The notes: generated by a model from the letters alone, not told the origin. A stretch of 64,000 bases of DNA from JBLUOA01 sp048060095 (GCF_048060095.1 NZ_JBLUOA010000002.1:310001-374000); one strand, 5' to 3'. Shown: positions 35,309 to 43,430, counted from the stretch's first letter. Program-made: numbers and translations.

Positions 35309-36604
35309 TCACTCTGCCAGTGCTTCGACCTCGTTCAGTCCGAGCGCGACGACGGCCCCGGCAAAGCTAAGCGCCGCGAAGAACGCAACGACAACCACCG
35401 GCCCAAGGGCGGAGGCGATAAGGCCGAAAAGACCGCCCGCAAGCAGGATCAGCCCAACCAGCGTGTTGGAAACCGCGGTATATGCGGCGCGGCGATCCTC
35501 TGGTGCCATGTCGACAAGGTAGGTCGAACGCGCCTGCCGAACCCCGTGATAGGACACCATCAGCACGAACAGCAGTAGGGGTAACACCCAAAGCTGCCCC
35601 ATGATCCCGACCGCCCCCGCAAAAGCCGCGAGCGTCAGAATCCCCCCGGCAATGGCACCGGCGGCGATCAGAACCCGGCGGCTCGACCAATCGGCCATGC
35701 GCCCCCAGACGTAGGATGAGATCATGGACGCCCCCGCAGAAGCGAACAGCAGCAGGCCGAGGTGCTGAAACCCGCCCTCACCGGACCCTGCGGACATCAG
35801 GATCAGATAGGGTGGTGCAAGCGCTGTAGCGACGAGCAATCCGCGCGCCGCGACAAAGCGGGCAAGCTGCGTGTCCTGCCGAAGCAGCGCGAATTGGCGA
35901 AACGGGTTGTTCGTCGGGTCTTGCGGCTTTGCCTCGGCCTCGTCCATCCCGGCGAATATTGCCGCCGCGACGAACCAAAGCAGCGCAGCAGCCGCGAGGG
36001 CGAAGAATACGACGATCTGACGCTCCGCCCAGCCAAGCAGGAGGAAGCCGCCGAACAGGATGACCCCCGCCGACGCGACGGACCCGGCCAAGCCTGTGAC
36101 CGTTCCCCGGCGAGATTTACCGACGGTGCGGCCCAGAACATCCTTGTAGGACACGGAACAAAAACTCCGCGCGACGGCAAGAACCGCAAGCGCACAACAC
36201 GCCACCGCACCCAAAACCCAACCTTGAAGCGCCAGTGCAGCCAACAGGATCACCCCGACAGCAATCCCCTGCACAGCGCTTCCGCCCGCCCATGCCAGTT
36301 TGCGCCGGGACCGTGCCATGATCCGGTTCGAGATGAAAATTTGCGGCAACAACGCCCCCGCCTCGCGGATTGGAACCAGCATCCCGATAAAGATCGACGG
36401 CACGCCAAGATGGTTCAACAGCCACGACAGCACCAGCTTCGGGTCAAGCAATCCGTCTGCGGTTTTCGTCATCGACAGCGACAGCGCGTGGCGAAAAAAG
36501 TTGTGCACTTCGGACGGCGGCGCGTCACTGTTGCGGCCGTCCGGGTCAGCGCCTGTTACCACCTCAAATGCGCGATCCAGCGGTTCGGTCTGTTCGTCTG
36601 CCAA
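35309..36604 (-). CDS. MFS transporter
   Basis: A 431-residue major-facilitator transporter with about twelve membrane helices. The N-terminal cytoplasmic segment RAFEVVTGADPDG precedes EVHNFFRHALSLSMTKTADG, and the first membrane region contains VLSWLLNHLGVPSIFIGML followed by VPIREAGALLPQ. The TTG at 36604 is selected because GGAG lies 8 nt upstream; without it a functional N-terminal region would be lost. Substrate unknown. Divergent from thrS (109-nt space). Confidence 0.82.
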   Translation of the reverse strand: MADEQTEPLDRAFEVVTGADPDGRNSDAPPSEVHNFFRHALSLSMTKTADGLLDPKLVLSWLLNHLGVPSIFIGMLVPIREAGALLPQIFISNRIMARSRRKLAWAGGSAVQGIAVGVILLAALALQGWVLGAVACCALAVLAVARSFCSVSYKDVLGRTVGKSRRGTVTGLAGSVASAGVILFGGFLLLGWAERQIVVFFALAAAALLWFVAAAIFAGMDEAEAKPQDPTNNPFRQFALLRQDTQLARFVAARGLLVATALAPPYLILMSAGSGEGGFQHLGLLLFASAGASMISSYVWGRMADWSSRRVLIAAGAIAGGILTLAAFAGAVGIMGQLWVLPLLLFVLMVSYHGVRQARSTYLVDMAPEDRRAAYTAVSNTLVGLILLAGGLFGLIASALGPVVVVAFFAALSFAGAVVALGLNEVEALAE

Positions 36605-36713
36605 GTCTTGCTCCGTCCTTGTGTTGACAAAGCTATCCGCTCTCGCCAGATAGGGCCAACACATAACCCGCAACCGGGCGTTCCGTGGGCGCCAAACTGA
36701 CGAGGAGGCCGAT

Positions 36714-38660
36714 ATGGCACAAATCTCCCTTACTTTTCCCGATGGCAATGCACGCGACTTCGACGCAGGTGTAACCCCTGCCGAGGTGGCCGCTGGAATC
36801 TCAAACTCTCTCGCCAAGAAGGCGATCAGTGCAACTGTGAACGGCCAGCACTGGGATTTACAGTGGCCGATCGAAAGCGACTCCTCAATCGCGATCCACA
36901 CCATGAAGGACGACGCGCAGGCGCTTGAGCTGATCCGCCACGACTGCGCCCACATCATGGCCCGCGCGGTGCAGGAAATCTGGCCGGATGTGAAAGTCAC
37001 CATCGGCCCGGTGATCGAAAATGGATTCTACTACGACTTTGACCGGGAGGAGCCGTTCACCCCCGAAGACCTCGGCGCCATCGAAAAGAAGATGAAAGAG
37101 ATCATCAACAAGCGCGATGAGGTCCGCACCGAAGTCTGGGACCGCGCCCGCGCGGTGAAGCACTACGAGGACAACGGCGAGCCCTACAAGGTCGAACTGA
37201 TCGAGGCGATTCCGGGCGACGAGCCGCTGCGCATGTATTGGCACGGCGATTGGCAAGACCTCTGCCGCGGTCCGCATTTGCAGAACACCGGTCAGGTGCC
37301 CGCCGATGCGTTCAAACTGATGTCCATCGCCGGGGCCTATTGGCGCGGCGACAGCGACCGCGCCATGTTGCAGCGGATTTACGGCGTCGCCTTCCAAAAC
37401 AAGGAAGGGCTGAAAAAGCACCTGCATATGCTTGAAGAGGCCGCCAAACGTGACCACCGCAAGTTGGGCCGCGAGATGAACCTGTTCCACATGCAGGAAG
37501 AAGCGCCCGGTCAGGTCTTCTGGCATCCGAACGGGTGGAACATCTACACCACCCTGCAGGATTACATGCGCCGCAAACAGCGCGCCGACGGCTATCAGGA
37601 GGTGAACACCCCGCAGGTCGTCGACCGTAAATTGTGGGAGGCGTCAGGCCACTGGGATAAGTATCAGGAACACATGTTCATCGTCGAAGTGGACGAGGAA
37701 CACGCCCGCGAAAAGGCGATAAACGCGCTGAAGCCGATGAACTGTCCGTGCCACGTCCAGATCTACAATCAGGGCATCAAATCCTACCGCGATCTGCCCT
37801 TACGGCTGGCCGAATTCGGATCGTGCAATCGGTATGAGCCGTCCGGCGCGCTGCACGGCATTATGCGAGTGCGCGGGTTTACGCAGGATGACGGACACAT
37901 CTTCTGCCGCGAAGATCAGATTGAATCCGAATGTGCGAAGTTCATCGACTACCTGTCGAGCGTCTATAAAGACCTCGGCTTTGATCAGTTCGAGATTATG
38001 TTCGCGACCCGCCCGGAAAAACGCGTTGGGACCGAGGAAAGCTGGGATCACGTCGAGGCCGCGCTTGAAAACGCGATCAAGGCGACCGGTCACTCCTATA
38101 CGCTCGACCCCGGCGAAGGGGCGTTCTACGGGCCAAAGCTCGACTTCAAACTGACCGACGCGATTGGCCGCGAATGGCAATGCGGCACGTTTCAGGTGGA
38201 CCCGAACCTGCCCGAGCGGCTGGAAGCGACCTATATCGGTGAGGATGGCGCGAAGCATCGCCCGTTCATGATCCACCGAGCCTGCCTTGGCAGCTTTGAG
38301 CGTTTCTTGGGAGTCCTGATCGAAAACTCCGCCGGGAAGCTGCCGTTCTGGCTTGCGCCCCGGCAGGTTGTTGTCGCGTCTATCGTCTCGGATGCCGATG
38401 AATACGTGCAGGAGGTCGTGTCCGCCCTCCAAGCCGCTGGCGTCCGAGCCGAAGCTGACATTCGCAACGAAAAGATCAACTACAAGGTCCGCGAACACAG
38501 CCACGGCAAGGTGCCCGCGATCCTTGCCATCGGCATGAAAGAAGTCGAGGAGCGTACAGTCTCCGTCCGCCGTCTGGGCGAGAAACAAACGAGTGTTGAA
38601 CCGCTTGACGCCGTCGTGAAGGCGTTGTCGGTTGAGGCGACTCCGCCCGACCTTCTGTAA
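36714..38660 (+). CDS. thrS: threonyl-tRNA synthetase
   Basis: A 648-residue class II synthetase. Domains in order are an N-terminal TGS domain (residues 1-60), the editing domain with HDCAHIMARAV near residue 76, the catalytic core with zinc-binding MNCPCHVQIYN and motif 2 around RYEPSGALHGIMRVRGF, motif 3 RACLGSFERFLGVLIE, and a C-terminal anticodon-binding domain. It charges tRNA-Thr and edits mischarged Ser. GAGGAGG lies just before the ATG. A strong terminator follows. Confidence 0.98.
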   Translation: MAQISLTFPDGNARDFDAGVTPAEVAAGISNSLAKKAISATVNGQHWDLQWPIESDSSIAIHTMKDDAQALELIRHDCAHIMARAVQEIWPDVKVTIGPVIENGFYYDFDREEPFTPEDLGAIEKKMKEIINKRDEVRTEVWDRARAVKHYEDNGEPYKVELIEAIPGDEPLRMYWHGDWQDLCRGPHLQNTGQVPADAFKLMSIAGAYWRGDSDRAMLQRIYGVAFQNKEGLKKHLHMLEEAAKRDHRKLGREMNLFHMQEEAPGQVFWHPNGWNIYTTLQDYMRRKQRADGYQEVNTPQVVDRKLWEASGHWDKYQEHMFIVEVDEEHAREKAINALKPMNCPCHVQIYNQGIKSYRDLPLRLAEFGSCNRYEPSGALHGIMRVRGFTQDDGHIFCREDQIESECAKFIDYLSSVYKDLGFDQFEIMFATRPEKRVGTEESWDHVEAALENAIKATGHSYTLDPGEGAFYGPKLDFKLTDAIGREWQCGTFQVDPNLPERLEATYIGEDGAKHRPFMIHRACLGSFERFLGVLIENSAGKLPFWLAPRQVVVASIVSDADEYVQEVVSALQAAGVRAEADIRNEKINYKVREHSHGKVPAILAIGMKEVEERTVSVRRLGEKQTSVEPLDAVVKALSVEATPPDLL

Positions 38661-38676
38661 GAGAAACTGCAACATT

Positions 38677-38720
38677 TGCGGCTTGCGCGGAAATGTGCCC
38701 GCGCAGGCCGCATGTGTTTT
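38677..38720 (+). terminator. rho-independent terminator of thrS
   Basis: A 14-bp GC-rich stem (38677-38690 with 38699-38712, one G-T pair) with an 8-nt loop is followed by TGTGTTTT. It separates thrS from the buf operon, so the buf genes need their own promoter in 38721-38878. Confidence 0.88.
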
Positions 38721-38802
38721 CAATAACTTACGCCTGATTTTTCCTCACAAGATCTGACCTCTGCTCACGCACGCGTTACTAACGACGTTGTGAGTAGGAG
38801 AA

Positions 38803-38826
38803 AAACCTTCCAGTTGAGTAAGGTTT
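38803..38826 (+). promoter_or_regulatory. 5'-UTR hairpin upstream of the buf operon
   Basis: AAACCTT (38803-38809) pairs with AAGGTTT (38820-38826) around a 10-nt loop containing TTGAGTA. A similar TGTGAGTAGG lies 24 nt upstream, giving a loose direct repeat. I could not assign a sigma-factor promoter with confidence in 38721-38870; the region is less GC-rich than its flanks. Confidence 0.3.
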
Positions 38827-38878
38827 CCCTGTCGCCATCTGAAGCGGCCTGTAAGATTGTCAAAAGGAAATGTCTGAT

Positions 38879-39187
38879 ATGTCCAACCACATGAAATCCC
38901 TCGCTGTTGCCGGTGCTGTTGCTGCTGCTCTCACCGCCCACGCTGCTACGCCTGCACAAGCTGCCGATGGCGAAAAATGCTACGGCGTGTCGCTCGCTGG
39001 TGAAAACGACTGCGCCGCTGGTCCGGGCACGACCTGCGCTGGCACCTCGACCGTCGACTATCAGGGCAACGCTTGGAAAGTTGTTGCTGAAGGCACATGC
39101 GAAACCATGGAACTGCCGGCAATGGCCGACGGTGGCGAACGCATGGGGTCGCTGGAAGCGCTTGAGCGCGACCTGCCGGAGTCCTAA
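38879..39187 (+). CDS. bufA: bufferin-type RiPP precursor (DUF2282), copy 1
   Basis: A 102-residue secreted Cys-rich peptide. A Sec signal (MKSLAVAGAVAAALTAHA, cleavage after AQA near residue 28) precedes a core with four Cys: EKCYGVSLAG, NDCAAG, TTCAGTS and EGTCE. This is the DUF2282/BufA1 pattern, in which MNIO enzymes oxidise Cys to thiooxazoles that bind copper. The tail of about 25 acidic residues (SLEALERDLPES) is longer than in typical BufA1. The ATG at 38879 is spaced better from AAGGA than the one at 38870. Eight of 12 signal-region Ala codons are GCT, unlike copy 2. Confidence 0.88.
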   Translation: MSNHMKSLAVAGAVAAALTAHAATPAQAADGEKCYGVSLAGENDCAAGPGTTCAGTSTVDYQGNAWKVVAEGTCETMELPAMADGGERMGSLEALERDLPES

Positions 39188-39194
39188 GCTATTC

Positions 39195-39222
39195 GCATCC
39201 TCGCCCATCCGGGCGGGGATGC
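39195..39222 (+). promoter_or_regulatory. intercistronic stem-loop bufA1/bufA2
   Basis: GCATCCTCGCCC (39195-39206) pairs with GGGCGGGGATGC (39211-39222), 12 bp with one G-T pair and a 4-nt loop, just after the first precursor stop. No T run follows, so it is a likely mRNA processing or 3'-stability element rather than a terminator. Confidence 0.7.
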
Positions 39223-39253
39223 AACCAACCCGTCCGACGAAGGGAAACAAACA

Positions 39254-39562
39254 ATGCCTAACCACGTGAAATCACTCGCCGTTGCAGGCGCCGTCGCCGC
39301 CGCGCTGACCGCCCACGCAACGACCCCCGCCCAAGCCCAGGAAAACGTGAAATGCTACGGCGTCGCCCTTGCCGGTCAGAATGACTGTGCGGCAGGCCCC
39401 GGCACGACATGCGCTGGCACCTCGTCCGTTGATTATCAGGGCAACGCTTGGAAACTGGTTGCGGCCGGATCTTGCGAATCCATGGACCTGCCCGCGATGG
39501 CCGATGGCAGCGCGCGCACCGGATCGCTTGAAGCCCTGGAACGCGATCTTCCGGCGTCGTGA
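39254..39562 (+). CDS. bufA: bufferin-type RiPP precursor (DUF2282), copy 2
   Basis: A 102-residue paralogue of the preceding gene, aligned without gaps and differing at about 20 positions. The four Cys (VKCYGVALAG, NDCAAG, TTCAGTS, AGSCE) and the GPGTTCAGTS, VDYQGNAWK and SLEALERDLP segments are identical in place. The signal peptide (MKSLAVAG becomes VKSLAVAG) is conserved. Its Ala codons in the signal region are GCC, GCG or GCA and never GCT, the reverse of copy 1. The start has GAAGGG upstream. Both would be substrates of the MNIO enzyme downstream. Confidence 0.88.
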   Translation: MPNHVKSLAVAGAVAAALTAHATTPAQAQENVKCYGVALAGQNDCAAGPGTTCAGTSSVDYQGNAWKLVAAGSCESMDLPAMADGSARTGSLEALERDLPAS

Positions 39563-39572
39563 ACACGAACGC

Positions 39573-39598
39573 GCCGCGGCCCGGTTTCGGGCGGCGGC
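39573..39598 (+). promoter_or_regulatory. intercistronic stem-loop bufA2/bufB
   Basis: GCCGCGGCCCG (39573-39583) pairs with CGGGCGGCGGC (39588-39598) in 10 of 11 positions around GTTT. It follows the second precursor stop by 10 nt, the same arrangement as after copy 1. No T run. Confidence 0.65.
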
Positions 39599-39642
39599 CC
39601 CCTCTGCCTTTGTGGCGGCCCCCATTTCAGGTACAATGACCC

Positions 39643-40503
39643 ATGCTTGACGCCGCTCGACATTCCTTCGACGCGCTGCCCACCCGACCGGGTGTGGGCT
39701 ACAAGCCGCAGCACTTTTCCAACATCATGGAGGATGCCGCGCCGGTCGAATGGCTGGAAATCCATGCAGAAAACTACATGGGCGATGGCGGGCGGCCGCT
39801 GGCGCAGCTTCGTGCGTTGGCCGAGCGGTTTCCATTCTCCGTCCACGGTGTCGGCCTATCGATTGGTGGGGAAGCCGCACTTGACCCCGATCACCTGACG
39901 CGTCTTGCGCATCTCGTTGGCTGGCTGAACCCCGCGCGGTTCTCCGAACACCTCGCGTGGTCAACGCATGACAGCCATTTTCTGAACGACCTGCTGCCGC
40001 TGCCCTATACCGAGGCGACGCTGGCCCGTGTCGTCGAACATGTCGACCAAGTGCAAAATGCCGTTGGTCGTCAGATGCTCCTGGAAAACCCTTCGACCTA
40101 CCTGGCCTTTACCGAAACCACGATGGAGGAGGTTGATTTTCTGGCAGAGATCGCCCGCCGCTCTGGCTGTGGTTTGCTGCTGGATGTGAATAACGTCTTT
40201 GTGTCCGCGACGAACCAGAAAACCGACGCGAAAAGCTATATCGACGCCTTCCCGCTGAAGTATGTCGGCGAAATTCACCTTGGCGGCCATGATGAGGATG
40301 CGGACGACACCGGTGCACCGCTATTGATCGACAGCCACGGAACCGAGGTCGTCGATCCCGTCTGGGCACTGTATGACTATACGATCAGTAAAACCGGCCC
40401 GATGCCGACGCTGATCGAATGGGACACGGATGTGCCCGATTGGCCGACGCTCGCCGCCGAAGCCTCCCGCGCCGCGCGGGTTCTGGACAAGGTCGCTGCA
40501 TGA
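39643..40503 (+). CDS. bufB: DUF692/MNIO enzyme BufB
   Basis: A 286-residue multinuclear non-heme iron-dependent oxidative enzyme (TIM-barrel, DUF692). Expected metal ligands are visible in order: EIHAENYMG, SVHGVGLSIG, SEHLAWS, LLENPSTYL, LLLDVNNVFVSA, EIHLGGH, IDSHGTEV and LIEWDTDVPDW. Characterised members modify Cys residues of DUF2282/BufA precursors with O2. Here it follows the two precursor genes by 80 nt and overlaps bufC by 4 nt. The ATG at 39643 is chosen from context; the ribosome binding site is weak. Confidence 0.92.
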   Translation: MLDAARHSFDALPTRPGVGYKPQHFSNIMEDAAPVEWLEIHAENYMGDGGRPLAQLRALAERFPFSVHGVGLSIGGEAALDPDHLTRLAHLVGWLNPARFSEHLAWSTHDSHFLNDLLPLPYTEATLARVVEHVDQVQNAVGRQMLLENPSTYLAFTETTMEEVDFLAEIARRSGCGLLLDVNNVFVSATNQKTDAKSYIDAFPLKYVGEIHLGGHDEDADDTGAPLLIDSHGTEVVDPVWALYDYTISKTGPMPTLIEWDTDVPDWPTLAAEASRAARVLDKVAA

Positions 40504-41261
40504 GCGTCGATCAGACCCGGTTCACCACGGCGCTGCTTGATCCCGAATGCGCTGTGCCCGATGGCCTGACCGATCCCGAAGGCCGCCCTGCGGGCAAACG
40601 CTTTGCCGTTTATCGCAACAACGTCGCCGTAAGCCTCACCGAAGCGCTGATCACCGCGTTCCCGGTCATCTACAAACTGGTCGGCGACGCGTTTTTCCGC
40701 GCAATGGCGGGCGTCTACCTTCGGCAGCACCCACCAAAATCTGCCTTGATGATGTTCTACGGCGCGGAAATGCCGGAATTCCTTGCAGATTTCGAACCTG
40801 CGCAGCATTTGGGCTATCTGCCCGACATCGCGCGATTGGAACTCGCCATGCGGGCGTCTTACCACGCTGCCGACGCGACCCCGATTGCCCCGGACGCACT
40901 GCAATCGCTGCCAGCCGATAGGCTGATGTCGGCGCGGATCGGGCTTGCCCCAGCCGCACGGCTGATCCGGTCGCCTTGGCCGATCCACGCGATCTGGCGG
41001 GCGAATATGGTGGCCGACGCCCCGAAGCCGACGATGCGGGCCGAGGATGCGCTGATCACCCGGGCGGAGTTTGACCCGACGATCACCGCCCTACCCCCCG
41101 GTGGCGGCGCGTTCGTCGAAGCGCTGATGTCCGATGCCACGTTTGGCGATGCCTTGGACGCAGCAACCGCCGAGGCCGAAACATTTGACCTGACCCCTGT
41201 TCTTGGCGCCCTGCTTTCAGGTGCCGCCCTCATTTCAATCAAAGAAGGCGACCCCGCATGA
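40500..41261 (+). CDS. bufC: DUF2063 partner protein BufC
   Basis: A 253-residue protein of the DUF2063 family, with the N-terminal region RFTTALLDPECAVPDGL and GKRFAVYRNNVAVSLTEALI, the usual opening. In related systems this protein forms a complex with the MNIO enzyme and presents the precursor. A C-terminal domain of about 130 residues follows, ending DLTPVLGALLSGAALISIKE. Its start codon overlaps the bufB stop (ATGA), and its stop overlaps the next start (ATGA at 41258), so the three are coupled. Confidence 0.9.
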   Translation: MSVDQTRFTTALLDPECAVPDGLTDPEGRPAGKRFAVYRNNVAVSLTEALITAFPVIYKLVGDAFFRAMAGVYLRQHPPKSALMMFYGAEMPEFLADFEPAQHLGYLPDIARLELAMRASYHAADATPIAPDALQSLPADRLMSARIGLAPAARLIRSPWPIHAIWRANMVADAPKPTMRAEDALITRAEFDPTITALPPGGGAFVEALMSDATFGDALDAATAEAETFDLTPVLGALLSGAALISIKEGDPA

Positions 41262-41821
41262 ACGCCCTGATTTCCCTGCATAATTTTATATTTTCACGCC
41301 TTGAATCCGGCCTGAACGACTGGTTCCTGTCGACCCTCGCCCGGTTCGCATTCGCCGCGACCCTTTTGATCTATTTCTGGAAATCCGCAGTCACAAAGGT
41401 GGGCGACGGGATCTTTGGCGTGTTTTCCCCCTCCATCGGCGGCTACGCCCAGATCTTTCCCAAAGCGATGGAAGCGGCGAGCTTCAATGTCAGCGAACTG
41501 ACAACCTTCCATTGGGCGGTCGTGGTCGCCGGAACGATTGCCGAATTCGTCCTGCCCGCCCTGATAATCGTGGGCCTGCTGACGCGGATCGCGGCGCTTG
41601 GGATGATCGGCTTCGTCTTTGTCCAAAGCCTGACCGACATCTACGGCCACAACGCGGATGAAACGACCATCGGCGCGTGGTTTGACCGTGCATCCGACAG
41701 CCTAATCCTCGACCAGCGCTTGTTCTGGGTCACGATTCTGCTGATCCTCGTCGTGAAAGGGGCCGGCCCGCTTTCGCTCGATCGGTTGTTTAATGCGGGT
41801 CGGGCTGACGCGCAGCAATAG
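41258..41821 (+). CDS. DoxX-family membrane protein of the buf operon
   Basis: A 187-residue protein with four membrane helices (about residues 25-45, 80-105, 110-130, 150-170) of the DoxX type: RFAFAATLLIYFWKSAVTKV, WAVVVAGTIAEFVLPALIIV. DoxX proteins regularly accompany MNIO clusters, perhaps supplying electrons or redox balance at the membrane. The overlap with bufC shows it is part of the operon. Its last 32 nt overlap the 3' end of the next, opposite gene. Confidence 0.87.
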   Translation: MNALISLHNFIFSRLESGLNDWFLSTLARFAFAATLLIYFWKSAVTKVGDGIFGVFSPSIGGYAQIFPKAMEAASFNVSELTTFHWAVVVAGTIAEFVLPALIIVGLLTRIAALGMIGFVFVQSLTDIYGHNADETTIGAWFDRASDSLILDQRLFWVTILLILVVKGAGPLSLDRLFNAGRADAQQ

Positions 41822-42149
41822 CCAGAATACCGCCAAGCGCACACATCGCGATCGGGAACATCGTGCTGAAGCCAAAGCTGAACGCGTAATACATCAGCGC
41901 GGCTGAAATCAGCATAAGAACACCCCCCACCATCGCCTGCGACCGCGCCATAGCGCCCCCTGCGATGGCCAGCAGCGGCGAAAACAGGCTGGCAAACCGG
42001 ACGAGCCCCACACGATCCACCTGTTCCAGCGTTCCGGGCGCTTCTGTGCTCAGCCAATCCACGAATTCCGTGAAACCGTAGGTGAAAAATCCGACGATCA
42101 TCCCGATGACACCACCGATGATGCCCAGCACCAAGGCTGCGTTGCGCAT
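41790..42149 (-). CDS. small membrane protein (DUF4064-like)
   Basis: A 119-residue protein with three or four membrane helices: RNAALVLGIIGGVIGMIVGF, SLFSPLLAIAGGAMARS, GVLMLISAALMYYAFSFGF and MFPIAMCALGGILAIAA. It resembles DUF4064 proteins, whose function is unknown. AGAGGAG stands 8 nt before the ATG at 42149, which makes a real gene likely. It converges with the buf operon, overlapping DoxX by 32 nt. Confidence 0.72.
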   Translation of the reverse strand: MRNAALVLGIIGGVIGMIVGFFTYGFTEFVDWLSTEAPGTLEQVDRVGLVRFASLFSPLLAIAGGAMARSQAMVGGVLMLISAALMYYAFSFGFSTMFPIAMCALGGILAIAARQPDPH

Positions 42150-42192
42150 CTGCTCACTCCTCTTTGTTTGAAATCAGATAGGCGCGGCGGCG

Positions 42193-42522
42193 TCAGTTGC
42201 CAAGCCACTTTGCCGCGACATCTGCCGACCACCCCAGCGTCAGCCGTGCGCCATCCTCGACCACGGGCCGTTTCATCAGCGCCGGGTGTTCTGCCAACAA
42301 CTCCAGCGGGTTGCGGGCGCGGTCTTCATCCGACAGCCCGCGCCATGTCGCAGAGCGTGTATTTACAAGGGCTTCGCCGAAAACGGCATGAAACCGCTGA
42401 ATATCCGCCACAGACAGCCCATCCGCGCGAACATCGATAAAATCGACGGTTTTTCCGTTTTTCTGCAGCGATTTCATTGCTTTACGGCACGTATCGCAAT
42501 TCTTCAGCCCATAAACGCGCAT
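42193..42522 (-). CDS. ArsC/Spx-family (YffB-like) protein
   Basis: A 109-residue thioredoxin-fold protein: RVYGLKNCDTCRKAMKSL with a CDTC active-site motif near residue 9 and the tail RPVVEDGARLTLGWS, where the first Arg would bind the anion. This is the YffB/ArsC-like group, not clearly an arsenate reductase; some members use glutathione. No arsenic genes are near. It ends 44 nt before the preceding gene's start on the same strand. Confidence 0.85.
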   Translation of the reverse strand: MRVYGLKNCDTCRKAMKSLQKNGKTVDFIDVRADGLSVADIQRFHAVFGEALVNTRSATWRGLSDEDRARNPLELLAEHPALMKRPVVEDGARLTLGWSADVAAKWLGN

Positions 42523-42742
42523 GTCACCCCCCTGTTACGCGCGGCCACTATAACGGCAGCGCAGCAAGGGGGTAGGGGAATTTCCTTGCCTTTTGGCGAA
42601 ATCACACGCAGAGTCCCAAGCGTGACAACAGAGTTTTTCTTGACGACCGCCTCTCTCTACCGAGGCAGCCGGAAGACCTGAAGACCTGGCTGCACGACCC
42701 CGTCACACGACGTCGACGGGTACTGAGAGAAGGAGAAAGCGG

Positions 42743-42949
42743 ATGGCCACTGGCACCGTGAAATGGTTCAATACCACAAAAGGTTACGGCTTTATTGCGC
42801 CGGACGCCGGCGGCAAAGATGTGTTTGTGCACATTTCTGGCGTTGAACGTTCTGGCCTGACAGGGCTTGCCGACAACCAGAAGGTCGAATACGAGCTTCA
42901 GGAAGGCCGAGACGGCCGTGAATCGGCTGTGGATATCAAACCCCTCTGA
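42743..42949 (+). CDS. cold-shock protein, first copy
   Basis: A 68-residue cold-shock domain protein, MATGTVKWFNTTKGYGFIAP with RNP1 KGYGFI and RNP2 VFVHI. It binds single-stranded nucleic acid, keeping mRNA unfolded. AGGAGA lies before the ATG at 42743. The leader (about 100 nt) contains a GCCTCTC/GAGGC inverted repeat and TTGACG around 42640, which may hold a promoter and a cold-responsive structure. A terminator follows. Confidence 0.95.
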   Translation: MATGTVKWFNTTKGYGFIAPDAGGKDVFVHISGVERSGLTGLADNQKVEYELQEGRDGRESAVDIKPL

Positions 42950-43029
42950 CCATTCAAACTGCTCGTGAACCGTGCAAACGGACGTTTCGGCGTTTTCGTA
43001 TGGTTCGCTGCGGTCCTCATAAAACCAAA

Positions 43030-43058
43030 CTCCCCGGCAGTAAGGTCGGGGCGTTTTT
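43030..43058 (+). terminator. terminator after the first csp gene
   Basis: CCCCG (43032-43036) pairs with CGGGG (43047-43051), extended outward by two more pairs across a C-T mismatch, followed by a T run (43054-43058). It lies about 80 nt after the stop and separates the two csp genes. Confidence 0.7.
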
Positions 43059-43148
43059 ACTAGCAGGATACCGGGCGGCGCTCTCATTCCGGGAAAAATC
43101 GCCCCCTGCCTTCCGCGTCCGACGTGGCGCAAACTGAAAGAGACTAAA

Positions 43149-43355
43149 ATGGCTACTGGCACCGTAAAATGGTTCAACTCCACCAAAGGCTTCGGCTTCA
43201 TCGCACCCGATGGGGGCAGCTCTGACGTGTTCGTCCACATCTCTGCTGTTGAGCGCGCTGGCCTGACCGGCCTGGCCGACAACCAGAAAGTGGAATTCGA
43301 CATCGAAGAAGGCCGCGACGGTCGTTCTTCCGCAACGAACCTCGTTGCTCTCTAA
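43149..43355 (+). CDS. cold-shock protein, second copy
   Basis: A 68-residue paralogue: MATGTVKWFNSTKGFGFIAP, RNP1 KGFGFI, RNP2 VFVHI, LTGLADNQKVEFDIEEGRDG. It is about 75% identical to the first copy and keeps all nucleic-acid-binding aromatics. It is separately transcribed, since a terminator lies between the genes. Duplicated csp genes often differ in induction; this is not visible here. A terminator follows. Confidence 0.95.
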   Translation: MATGTVKWFNSTKGFGFIAPDGGSSDVFVHISAVERAGLTGLADNQKVEFDIEEGRDGRSSATNLVAL

Positions 43356-43397
43356 TATCTTTGTGGGGGCTTTGGCCCTCGCATCGTGAGACTGAAA

Positions 43398-43430
43398 GCC
43401 CCTCGGACAACCCGTCCGGGGGGTTTTTTG
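43398..43430 (+). terminator. terminator after the second csp gene
   Basis: CCCCTCGGAC pairs with GTCCGGGGGG (one mismatch), followed by TTTTTTG. The position, about 45 nt after the csp stop codon, fits. Confidence 0.85.

Noticed and set aside
35309..37003. 564-residue version of the MFS protein
   Set aside because: The first 133 residues are antisense to thrS and its promoter; the TTG at 36604 with GGAG upstream gives a family-like protein.
38744..38794. CTCACAA/TTGTGAG inverted repeat upstream of buf
   Set aside because: Arms of 7 bp are 37 nt apart, which is expected by chance in a region of this size.
42193..42522. arsenate reductase of an ars operon
   Set aside because: The CDTC motif and tail fit the YffB-like group, and no arsR, arsB or acr3 gene is nearby.
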